NCBI GenBank assembly: GCA_002311345.1 | Contig: DCAA01000007.1 | Location: forward strand, 2,879-20,542 | Reading direction: 5' to 3' | Origin: Planctomycetes bacterium UBA1146 | GTDB lineage: Bacteria > Planctomycetota > UBA8108 > UBA1146 | DNA: 17,664 bases | Part shown: in pieces, positions 1-6,455 of the stretch | How positions within the stretch are numbered: position 1 is the first letter of the stretch | Layout: every line of letters begins with the position of its first letter | Program-made: the position numbers and the translations under genes | The notes under the pieces: generated by a model | What the model saw: only the letters and a program-made list of their open reading frames with translations | Databases searched by the model: none | What the model was told of the DNA's origin: nothing

Positions 1-1205
1 CCCAGCAGCGTGGCTCCGCCCAGTTCATCGGAACGAGGCACTTTCAGGCTGACCCCGCCGGTACCGATGGCCGGCAGCAAGAGGGTGGCGTTGACCGGAT
101 CGGCAAGACCAAAGTTATCGATGAGCAGATCGGGGGAACCGTTGGCACAGCCGACGGTCCCGACATTGTTCCAGTCGAGGGAGGTATCGACGACCCCCAC
201 CAGTTGACCCTGCCCCTGGAGGTCGTGGGTCAACCACAGCGGAAACGCCGAAGAGGTCACGATCGGAGAATCGGCACCATCGTCTACGGCCAGGGTTCGG
301 TTCTGAAGTTTTCCGCCACCGGAGATGTCGTACTTGCGCAACCCGTCACCGGTTTCCTGGATCATCCGCACACCCTCGATGTGCGCGACTTCCACCACCT
401 GCTGCGGTCGTACTTGCACGATCAGGTAATGAACGTCGTAGGTCTTCAATCCCGGCAGGTAGATCTCATCGATGACACGGATGCCGCGTTCTGCCATGGC
501 ACTCTTTACATCGGAGGCGCGGTGACCGGGGATCAGATCGACGTTGAGCACGTAACTGTTGCGACCGACTCGCTCGGGGGTGGTCAGTTCGAAACTACCG
601 ATCCACTGCGAGATCTTGTAGGCCGGGTGATACGGCAACAGCGCATCGACCTCGCCCCAGCCCTCAAGTGCCGCCAGGATCTTGGCGCTGTCGATCCACA
701 CGATGTGAGTTCGATTGGGGATGTACCAGCGAGCCAGTCGACGCCCATCCGGGCCGCGCACTTCACCGGTGAGTTCGTCGAGACGAAGTTGCAGTTCGTG
801 CGTCACTCCTTCTCTGAAATGAACCAGCCAGTAACCCTCGACAAATTGACCAGCGATCTCGAACGGCCTGTGCAACTCCGCCGGAATCGCGGGCTCCTGA
901 TCGAGGCGAAAACGAGCATTCCCTGCATAAATCACGTCCGGAAAGTCTTGCCCGGTGTAGTCGGCACCATGGAAGGGAGGAAGAATCGAATAAGGATACC
1001 AGCCACGAAGGTGCTGCTGGCCACCGCCACCTGACCTCCCTCGAGGACTTGCGACAGGGTCCACATCAGAGGCGACGGAGGGGCTCACAAAGAAGGGACC
1101 CGATCCAACGCGCCTGTCATCGACATCCTGGGCGGTCACAAGCAGCGGCAGACAGAGGATCAATAACATCGTTTTGATCGTCAAAAACATGCCGAGGCGT
1201 GTCAC
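1..1205 (-). CDS. Secreted subtilase-like (S8) protein with tandem prodomains, 3' end outside window
   Basis: The gene reads leftward off the window edge; 401 codons are visible with no stop. I chose the GTG at 1205 because AAGGAGG (1213-1219) sits 7 bases upstream; an in-frame ATG follows at 1190. Residues 1-25 form a signal peptide (Arg3 and Lys11, then a Leu-rich core, cleavage likely after VTA), so the product is exported. Two stretches, about residues 90-190 and 200-290, look like successive inhibitor-I9-like propeptides; the second contains 'YVLNVDLIPG' and 'YLIVQVRP'. At about 331-345 the sequence GQGQLVGVVDTSLDWNN resembles the first catalytic strand of subtilisins, with D340 as the Asp and DTS instead of DTG. 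No HGTH motif follows in the remaining 61 residues. That tail instead reads like a beta-rich secretion or sorting domain ('LPAIGTGGVSLKVP'). A serine protease, a degenerate protease or a prodomain-only protein are all possible. Confidence 0.75.
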   Translation of the reverse strand, partial: MTRLGMFLTIKTMLLILCLPLLVTAQDVDDRRVGSGPFFVSPSVASDVDPVASPRGRSGGGGQQHLRGWYPYSILPPFHGADYTGQDFPDVIYAGNARFRLDQEPAIPAELHRPFEIAGQFVEGYWLVHFREGVTHELQLRLDELTGEVRGPDGRRLARWYIPNRTHIVWIDSAKILAALEGWGEVDALLPYHPAYKISQWIGSFELTTPERVGRNSYVLNVDLIPGHRASDVKSAMAERGIRVIDEIYLPGLKTYDVHYLIVQVRPQQVVEVAHIEGVRMIQETGDGLRKYDISGGGKLQNRTLAVDDGADSPIVTSSAFPLWLTHDLQGQGQLVGVVDTSLDWNNVGTVGCANGSPDLLIDNFGLADPVNATLLLPAIGTGGVSLKVPRSDELGGATLL

Positions 1206-1369
1206 GAGGACACCTCCTTGAAAATACGAACTCGCCTGACGGGCAAGAATTCACTCGCGAGATTCAATAACTCAGCCCAGATCCCATGCCCTTCATCTTA
1301 CCCTCCCGGCCCCCAGAAAAAAGAAAACGCCAGAAGAAACGCTATCGGTCTGCTGATCTGTAATCGGAG

Positions 1370-1383
1370 ACCCCAGCAGGGGT
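1370..1383 (-). terminator. Weak hairpin after the phosphoglycerate mutase gene
   Basis: ACCCC-AGCA-GGGGT forms a 5-bp stem with a 4-base loop, starting 24 bases past the mutase stop codon. There is no T tract, so termination here is doubtful. The rest of the 1206-1406 gap holds the ribosome binding site of the subtilase-like gene and nothing else I can name. Confidence 0.2.
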
Positions 1384-1406
1384 TCGAGAGTCCAGAAAGG
1401 TCGCAA

Positions 1407-2609
1407 TTACGCCCCGTACTTGTCGAGGCGGTCGGCATGGGCCAGCAGCAGCGGCATCAGTTCGACGCCATCGATGGTGCCGATGTCCCCTTGCATGCAG
1501 GAGCGTTCACCGAAGGTCGCTGACTGGGCGGGCAATACCTTTTTCGAGTGCACCAAAAGTGGCACCGGGTGCCAGGAGTGCTCCTCCATCGATGTCGGCG
1601 TCGAGTGATCGCCGGTGATGGCAACGACATCGAGACCAGCAGCCAGAAAAGACGGCAACACCTGATCGAACGCTTCGATGGCGGCGACCTTGGCGGCAAA
1701 ATCGCCGGAGTGGCCGGCCGTGTCGGTGTCCTTGTGATGGACGAAGATGAAATCGAAGCCGTCTTTGACCGCAGCCGACAACGCTGCCGCCTGATCGGTC
1801 AGGTTCTGGCCCGCATCGAGGGGCTCCATCCCGACCAGTTGCGCGACACCGCGGTACATCGGATAGATGGCGATGGAGGCACTGCGCAGGCGGTAGAGAT
1901 CCTTGAAACTGGCGACCTCCGGCCGGGTCGAGAAGCCGCGCAGTAGCGTGCCGTTGGCGACCGTCTCTGCGGAGAGCACCTGAGCTGCCTTTTCGAGCCA
2001 ATCGGTCGCCAGTGCGGCGGTGCGCTCTGATGCATCGTTTTGGCCTGCAAAGGGAATCGGCGCACGGCCGATCACCTGCGGATCGTTGTCGTTGACAGCG
2101 GCTCCCAACCCCTCACCTGTAAGCACCCAGGTGAAGCGATGTTCCTTGCCCGGCAGCAACTGCACCTGTGCCCCATCGACGGTGACCTGCTCCGAAAGCA
2201 GAGCACACAGACGCTGGCATTCGGCATCGGTGGGACGACCGGCACGGCGGTCGGTCACCTTTCCATCCGCATCGACGCTGCAGAAGTTGCCACGGGCGGC
2301 GATTTCACCGGCAGCGAGTGGATAACCGCTTCCGAGCGCCTCGAGCAAACCGCGACCGAACTCGAGTTGCATCGGATCGTGTCCAAAGAGCGATAGATGA
2401 CCGGGACCGGAGCCGGGAGTGATTCCCGGCGGCAGCAACTGGATGCGACCCAGCGATGATTTCTGTGCCAACTCATCGAGATGCGGCGTGTTGGCAGCCT
2501 CCAGTTCAGTGGTCGAGCGATCGGCATGGGGCAAACCGCCGAGGCCATCGAGCACGAACAGCCCGATGCGTCCTCCCTCACCACGGACCAACTGTGCAGG
2601 GCAGGTCAT
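1407..2609 (-). CDS. apgM: 2,3-bisphosphoglycerate-independent phosphoglycerate mutase, archaeal type (ApgM)
   Basis: The protein interconverts 3- and 2-phosphoglycerate in glycolysis and gluconeogenesis, in the cytoplasm. It has 400 residues, the usual ApgM length, and belongs to the alkaline phosphatase superfamily. FVLDGLGG holds a metal-binding Asp (D21). PGSGPGHLSLFGHDP (about 65-79) carries the Ser that aligns with the phospho-Ser nucleophile (S67, by analogy with NSEVGH in bacterial iPGM). HHKDTDTAGHSGD and ITGDHSTP near the C-terminus supply the second metal site. The ATG at 2609 is preceded by AAGGGGGAG at good spacing; the frame stays open further upstream to 2882, but that part is not family-like and overlaps the divergent glycosyltransferase. 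The gene is monocistronic or co-transcribed with the subtilase-like gene 201 bases downstream. ApgM occurs mainly in archaea and scattered bacteria. Confidence 0.95.
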   Translation of the reverse strand: MTCPAQLVRGEGGRIGLFVLDGLGGLPHADRSTTELEAANTPHLDELAQKSSLGRIQLLPPGITPGSGPGHLSLFGHDPMQLEFGRGLLEALGSGYPLAAGEIAARGNFCSVDADGKVTDRRAGRPTDAECQRLCALLSEQVTVDGAQVQLLPGKEHRFTWVLTGEGLGAAVNDNDPQVIGRAPIPFAGQNDASERTAALATDWLEKAAQVLSAETVANGTLLRGFSTRPEVASFKDLYRLRSASIAIYPMYRGVAQLVGMEPLDAGQNLTDQAAALSAAVKDGFDFIFVHHKDTDTAGHSGDFAAKVAAIEAFDQVLPSFLAAGLDVVAITGDHSTPTSMEEHSWHPVPLLVHSKKVLPAQSATFGERSCMQGDIGTIDGVELMPLLLAHADRLDKYGA

Positions 2610-2686
2610 CGTCTCCCCCTTCTGCTCGGCATTGTCGGAGGCCGGGACGGATGCAGCAAGGGAAGTGGCTTCGCTTCCTCGATACA

Positions 2687-2710
2687 ACACCGTGGGGTAC
2701 CATCCGGTGT
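2687..2710. promoter_or_regulatory. Candidate operator: 24-bp imperfect palindrome between divergent genes
   Basis: ACACCG (2687-2692) and CGGTGT (2705-2710) are perfect inverted arms separated by 12 bases. The GGTACC palindrome at 2696-2701 has exactly the same centre, so 18 of 24 positions are symmetric. The element lies in the 121-base gap between apgM (start 2609, minus) and the glycosyltransferase (start 2731, plus), where a shared regulator could act. No regulator family is recognised from it. Confidence 0.35.
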
Positions 2711-2730
2711 CGAAAAGGGGTCCAAAGAGC

Positions 2731-3861
2731 ATGCAACCGATCTCCTCTCTCCATCTGAACACCGCCCGTAGCTGGCGTGGGGGCGAACGGCAGACGTTGT
2801 TGCTGCTCGAGGGGCTACTCCGACGGGGACACCAGGCGGCACTGGTCTGCCCGCCAGACACTCCGCTCGGGCGACGAGCCACCGCCGAGGGGATATCGGT
2901 ACATGCGCTGTCGATGCGCGGGGCACGGGATCTGATGAAATTTCGACATCTGGTTCGTGAACTGAATCCTCAGATCATCCAGTATCACACCGCCCATGCT
3001 CATTCGAGTGGCTTGCTGGCGCGCATCGGGCTGGGCACCCGTTCGAAAACCATCGTCCAACGACGAGTGGGTTTTTCCATCCATCGCAGCGGTTTCCCCG
3101 GTCTCACCCACCTCAAGTACGGACGGTCGGTCGATCGTTTCATCGTCAGTTCGCGGCAGATCGCCAGGGTGCTGCAATCCGATGGGATCAGCGAGGACCG
3201 GATCGAGATGATTCATGATGGAGTTGCTCCGTTACCTGCGGCCACGATTGACCGGGAGCAGATTCGACGTTCCATCGACCTCGGTGCGGATGCCATTCTG
3301 ATCGGTTCGGTCGGATCTCTCACACGGGAGAAGGGCCATATCCATCTGATCGACGCGATGGCGCTACTCCCGAACAGAGAAACGCAACCCCACCTGGCGC
3401 TGGTGGGAGACGGAGAGCAATCAAAACTGCTGTACGACCGGGCCAGACAACATCAAATCGAAGACCGGATTCATCTGGTTGGCTTTCAGGAACAAGATCA
3501 GATCAGTTCCTGGCTCGGGGCCTTCGATCTCTATCTTCAGCCCAGTCTCGAGGAAGGACTGTGCACCAGCATCCTCGATGCCCTCAACCTGGACCTTCCG
3601 GTGGTCGCTTCCGATGTGGGGGGAATCCCCGAGGTGATCGAGGATCGAGTGACAGGAAGGCTGGTGGCTCCTGCAGATGCCCGGCAACTGGCGCAGGTGA
3701 TCGACGAGATCCTCGACGACCCCACAGGTGCCCGTGAGATGGCGAGCCAGGGGGCACGACGGGCTCGAGACCTTTTCAGCGCCGATGCGATGGTGGAAGG
3801 CACGATCGAGGTATACCGCCACTTGTTAGAGGCTGTCCCTGTCGAGGAGGTGGTCCAGTGA
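2731..3861 (+). CDS. Glycosyltransferase family 4 (GT-B fold)
   Basis: This 376-residue protein should transfer a sugar from a nucleotide-sugar donor to a cell-surface glycan or lipid acceptor; the exact substrate cannot be read. The N-terminal domain has the GT4 opening 'SWRGGERQTLLLLEGLLRRG' (about 15-34), a Gly-rich acceptor/donor loop. The C-terminal Rossmann domain starts near 'LIGSVGSLTREKGH' and contains 'LVGDGEQ', 'SLEEGLCTSILDAL' and 'PVVASDVGGIPEV'. The usual EX7E pair appears as E275 and D283, a substitution I believe is normal in one GT4 subfamily. The ATG at 2731 follows an AAGGGG about 10 bases upstream and starts where homologues start; the frame is open back to 2419, but that part is antisense to apgM. 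Its stop overlaps the next gene's GTG by 4 bases (GTGA), indicating translational coupling with the rhomboid gene. Confidence 0.9.
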   Translation: MQPISSLHLNTARSWRGGERQTLLLLEGLLRRGHQAALVCPPDTPLGRRATAEGISVHALSMRGARDLMKFRHLVRELNPQIIQYHTAHAHSSGLLARIGLGTRSKTIVQRRVGFSIHRSGFPGLTHLKYGRSVDRFIVSSRQIARVLQSDGISEDRIEMIHDGVAPLPAATIDREQIRRSIDLGADAILIGSVGSLTREKGHIHLIDAMALLPNRETQPHLALVGDGEQSKLLYDRARQHQIEDRIHLVGFQEQDQISSWLGAFDLYLQPSLEEGLCTSILDALNLDLPVVASDVGGIPEVIEDRVTGRLVAPADARQLAQVIDEILDDPTGAREMASQGARRARDLFSADAMVEGTIEVYRHLLEAVPVEEVVQ

Positions 3862-4586
3862 TTCCCCTGAGAGACAGTGAACCCAGTGGCATCACACCGT
3901 ATGTCACCATCGGCATCATCGTCCTCAACGTGGTGGTTACGCTGTGGCAGTTGGGCCCCGGAAAAGAAACGTCCTTTGACCATGGACTGCGTCCGGCGTA
4001 TCTGTGCGCCTATATCGAGGGCCAGGAGAGCCTCGTTGTCGAATTCTCTCCTGTTCACCACAAGCAAGTCGAGATCACCTTCGCCACTGCGGTGCTGCCG
4101 CTACTTCTATCGATGTTTCTGCACGCTGGAATCTGGCATCTGCTCGGCAACATGTGGTTTCTGTGGATCTTCGGCGACAACGTCGAGGGTCGCCTGGGGC
4201 ACGTCAGATTCCTGATCTTTTACCTGATCTGTGGCATCGGGGCGGGACTGGCTCACACCGCCCTCACCCCCGCCTCGGTGATCCCCACCGTCGGAGCATC
4301 GGGTGCGGTGGCGGGAGCACTCGGTGCGTACTGGCTGTGCTTTCCCCATTCGCGGGTACTGGTGCTGCTGTGGCTGTTGTTCTTCATCCGCACCTTCGAG
4401 ATGCGAGCGAGCTGGTTTCTGGGGATCTGGATCGGCATCGACGTCTTTCGAGGACTCACCGACTCCGGAGGTATGGTGGCGGTATGGGCTCATGTCGGCG
4501 GCTTCGTCGCGGGAATGGGTCTCGTCATCCTGATGACTCCAGCAGATTCGCGCGGAAAACCGACCCGCTTCCGAATCGCCCGATAG
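3858..4586 (+). CDS. Rhomboid-family intramembrane serine protease
   Basis: This 242-residue polytopic inner-membrane protease cleaves transmembrane helices of substrate proteins. The rhomboid signature is complete: H94 and N98 in HLLGNMWFLWIFGDNVEGRLG, the nucleophile S148 in GASGAVAGALGAY, and the catalytic H212 in WAHVGGF. Hydrophobic helices lie at about 14-32, 78-105, 117-135, 145-162, 167-177, 186-197 and 206-226. The segment 33-75 between the first two helices is a hydrophilic loop. The GTG start at 3858 overlaps the glycosyltransferase stop and has GAGGAGG (3844-3850) 7 bases upstream. The substrate is unknown. Its place between a glycosyltransferase and a DUF445 membrane protein suggests a cell-envelope role, but that is inference. 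Confidence 0.93.
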   Translation: MIPLRDSEPSGITPYVTIGIIVLNVVVTLWQLGPGKETSFDHGLRPAYLCAYIEGQESLVVEFSPVHHKQVEITFATAVLPLLLSMFLHAGIWHLLGNMWFLWIFGDNVEGRLGHVRFLIFYLICGIGAGLAHTALTPASVIPTVGASGAVAGALGAYWLCFPHSRVLVLLWLLFFIRTFEMRASWFLGIWIGIDVFRGLTDSGGMVAVWAHVGGFVAGMGLVILMTPADSRGKPTRFRIAR

Positions 4587-4595
4587 GAGCCATCG

Positions 4596-5207
4596 ATGCA
4601 GGATTGGCTACCCTGGGTCGTGTTTCCGCTGGTCGGTGCGCTGATCGGCTGGGCCACCAACTGGCTGGCAGTGAAGATGCTCTTTCGCCCCCACCGACCG
4701 GTCGGGTTCGGGCCGCTACGTTTCCAGGGTGTCGTGCCGAAGCGCCAGAAGGAACTCGCCGAGAACATCGCCGACACCGTCGAGCAGGAGTTGATCTCGG
4801 CGGAAGATATCGCCGAACTGGTCCAGAAACTGGCCACCAGTGATGCCATCCGCGCCAAACTGAAGCAGCGCATCGATGCCCTCATCGAGGACCAGTTGCA
4901 GAGTTTCGGCACGGTAGTGAAAATGTTCATCCCTGACGACCTGGTCGAGAAGATCCGCACCCGCATCGAGCAGGAAGTGTTCTCCTTCGTCGAAGAACTG
5001 GGCGAAAATCTGCACGCCAGCATGGGAGAGCAGCTCGATCTGAAGCAGAAAGTGCGCGATCGCATCCTCGCCTTCGAACTCGATCAGATGGAACGGCTAG
5101 TACTACGAGTGGCAAAAAAAGAACTACGCCACATCGAGATCCTCGGCGGCGTGCTCGGTTTCATCGTCGGGATCGTCGAGGCGGGATTGCTGCAACTGTG
5201 GAGTTGA
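4596..5207 (+). CDS. DUF445 family membrane protein (YheB-like)
   Basis: The 203-residue protein has the DUF445 N-terminal signature 'GALIGWATNWLAVKMLFRP' (14-32): a first transmembrane helix carrying the conserved Thr-Asn pair (21-22). A long amphipathic helical region follows (about 50-170, rich in Glu, Lys and Leu heptad-like patterns), then a C-terminal hydrophobic helix (about 183-202, 'GGVLGFIVGIVEAGLLQL'). This short two-helix form is one of the two sizes seen in the family. The biochemical role is not established. It starts 9 bases after the rhomboid stop; its AGGAG (4585-4589) overlaps the rhomboid TAG, and the ATG is 6 bases further on. It is the third gene of the glycosyltransferase-rhomboid-DUF445 unit. 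Confidence 0.88.
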   Translation: MQDWLPWVVFPLVGALIGWATNWLAVKMLFRPHRPVGFGPLRFQGVVPKRQKELAENIADTVEQELISAEDIAELVQKLATSDAIRAKLKQRIDALIEDQLQSFGTVVKMFIPDDLVEKIRTRIEQEVFSFVEELGENLHASMGEQLDLKQKVRDRILAFELDQMERLVLRVAKKELRHIEILGGVLGFIVGIVEAGLLQLWS

Positions 5208-5269
5208 ACACTCGCACCCCATCCGGGGTCAACTGCGCTCAACTCGTAGATCGAGAACAGCACCACCTC

Positions 5270-5275
5270 TATAAT
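5270..5275 (+). promoter_or_regulatory. Possible -10 element (TATAAT)
   Basis: A perfect TATAAT lies 41 bases upstream of the small membrane protein gene at 5317, in the 109-base gap after DUF445. I see no good -35 at 16-18 bases upstream, so it is only a candidate. An ACCCC-ATCC-GGGGT hairpin (about 5216-5229) just before it could be a weak terminator for the upstream unit. Confidence 0.3.
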
Positions 5276-5316
5276 GCCCTCCCCGCCAGGACTGCGCCCG
5301 CAGACGAGGATGATCG

Positions 5317-5622
5317 ATGTATCGCTACCAACACGAGAAGTGGACTCGCACTAGAAATCGTGGTGCACTCCGTTTCGTCATCATCCATGGAGTATTGCTG
5401 TGGGGATGCTCCGTCGGTTTGCTTTCATGGCTGCTCAATTCATTCCTGGAATTCCAGCAAGATCCCTCGGTCTCCTGGAGCGAGTTGTTGGAAATGCTAC
5501 CGATCTTACTGGGCTGCTTCGCGGTCGGCGGGATCCTGGGCGGCACCTACACTTACAGCAACTACGAACGAAAGTATTATGCTCACGAAAGAGAACTCGC
5601 CAAAAACGGAGATTCTCAGTAA
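5317..5622 (+). CDS. Small hypothetical membrane protein with two helices
   Basis: I do not recognise this 101-residue protein. It begins with a basic, aromatic N-terminus (MYRYQHEKWTRTRNRG) that would stay in the cytoplasm. Two hydrophobic segments follow at about 20-44 and 60-80, the second Gly-rich (GCFAVGGILGGTY). The C-terminus is charged and ends at about residue 101 with Lys, Glu and Asp, so it is predicted N-in/C-in. GAGGA (5306-5310) sits 6 bases before the ATG, which supports translation. The gene has its own possible -10 element and is separated from DUF445 by 109 bases. It could be an accessory envelope protein of the same region, but nothing in the sequence fixes a function. Confidence 0.7.
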   Translation: MYRYQHEKWTRTRNRGALRFVIIHGVLLWGCSVGLLSWLLNSFLEFQQDPSVSWSELLEMLPILLGCFAVGGILGGTYTYSNYERKYYAHERELAKNGDSQ

Positions 5623-5937
5623 AGAGCGAATCGAGACGAAGCCCATCGAACCACATCGAGCATCCTCCCGTGATCGCAATGCTCGAGGTATCGTTCCTGC
5701 GCAGAGTTGAACGAATCGGGGCGCAATAATCGAATACGCACAAATACGGGCCTGTAACAGCGGCTCTCGTAGTGCGCTTCAGATCGATGTCATCCCAGGA
5801 AAATCCGCTACCGGGAACAGACCGGGGGCAACGAAGTTCATACTGTGAGATCCCGGTGAACTACCCCCTCGATGATACGACCAATTCTCTGATTCTTCTG
5901 CTAGAGGATTTGCTGGAGAAACTCGCTGATGTTTTCC
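5623..5937. other. 315-base gene-poor gap with several inverted repeats
   Basis: The stretch lies between the ends of two convergent genes. TCGAGCAT (5656-5663) and ATGCTCGA (5679-5686) form a perfect 8-bp stem with a 15-base loop, 34 bases past the 5622 stop; without a T run it is a weak terminator at best. CGCAC/GTGCG (5737-5741, 5772-5776) and ACCGGGA/TCCCGGT (5810-5816, 5851-5857) are further arms. The last pair extends inward through ACAG/CTGT after a 4-base bulge. A 54-codon plus-strand frame (5787-5951) has no ribosome binding site. No known RNA family is recognised. Confidence 0.4.
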
Positions 5938-6351
5938 TCAGAAACTCTTGAACACCTTGGCGATGCCGGGGCCCTCGACGTGCATCTTGAACTCGTTGAA
6001 GTAGCCCCACGGTGTGTGATGGACCTGGTAGCCGACCGACTCCAGACGCTCACCGATCTCGGCCAGAATCTCTTTAGAAACTTCCGGATCAGCGCGTTGC
6101 TCGGCCAGATGGGCGAAGGAGTGCAGCACCACCTGGTCGACCTCGACCTTGCGTGCGTGCCACTTGAGATTCTTGATGGTCTTGCGCACGACGGTGGCAC
6201 GGTCTTCCACGTCATGAGGTTCGACATGGAGCCAGGCGAGCACCGCCCCACCGGAGACGGTCGCCTCGTCTTCGCGCTCCTGTTCCGTCTCCAGGTTGCG
6301 CGTATGGGTGCGAAACCAGAACTCCCTGACATGCAACATCAGCATCTTCAT
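5938..6351 (-). CDS. Stand-alone archaeal-type threonyl-tRNA synthetase editing domain
   Basis: The 137-residue protein matches the N-terminal editing domain of archaeal ThrRS (DTD-like fold), which hydrolyses Ser-tRNA(Thr) in translation quality control. Shared features are the start MKMLMLHV (archaeal MRVLLIHS), the EEVVEKT-like stretch 'ATVVRKTIKNLKW', 'VVLHSFAHL' (archaeal VYPFAHL, with the active-site His), and 'TPWGYFNEFKMHVEG' (archaeal APFGYYKAFKISCKG). The lysine critical in Pyrococcus ThrRS (K121 there) is Asn here. No synthetase catalytic or anticodon domain is attached. I start at the ATG at 6351 because homologues begin there; an ATG at 6366 would add five residues, and neither has a clear ribosome binding site. 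It is divergent from the kinase gene. The role is inferred: trans-editing, or another D-aminoacyl/mischarged-tRNA deacylase activity. Confidence 0.8.
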   Translation of the reverse strand: MKMLMLHVREFWFRTHTRNLETEQEREDEATVSGGAVLAWLHVEPHDVEDRATVVRKTIKNLKWHARKVEVDQVVLHSFAHLAEQRADPEVSKEILAEIGERLESVGYQVHHTPWGYFNEFKMHVEGPGIAKVFKSF

Positions 6352-6455
6352 GCCGGGAACATCCATGGAAGCGCTGAAAAGATCAATCCCTGACCACTTT
6401 TTGACCGGACAGACTCTGGCCAGCCCTGGCAACCAAACGTTGGAAACGGTACCAT

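Noticed and set aside
204..1034. Long plus-strand open frame (276 codons)
   Set aside because: It is antisense to the subtilase-like gene, has no ribosome binding site or family resemblance, and the minus-strand frame has a signal peptide and good Shine-Dalgarno.
1379..1394. GGTTCGAGA sequence resembling a tRNA T-loop
   Set aside because: No matching 5-bp T stem, anticodon arm or acceptor stem can be formed around it on either strand.
2610..2882. N-terminal extension of apgM
   Set aside because: The open frame upstream of 2609 has no family similarity and covers the divergent glycosyltransferase start; the ATG at 2609 has a good ribosome binding site.
4004..4843. Plus-strand open frame of 279 codons overlapping the rhomboid and DUF445 genes
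   Set aside because: The translation is Arg-rich and low in hydrophobic residues, while the overlapping frames have complete rhomboid and DUF445 motifs.
6401..6430. TTGACC as a -35 box for the kinase gene
   Set aside because: No acceptable -10 sequence lies 16-18 bases downstream, and no TGGCAC-N5-TTGC sigma-54 promoter was found in this gap by eye.
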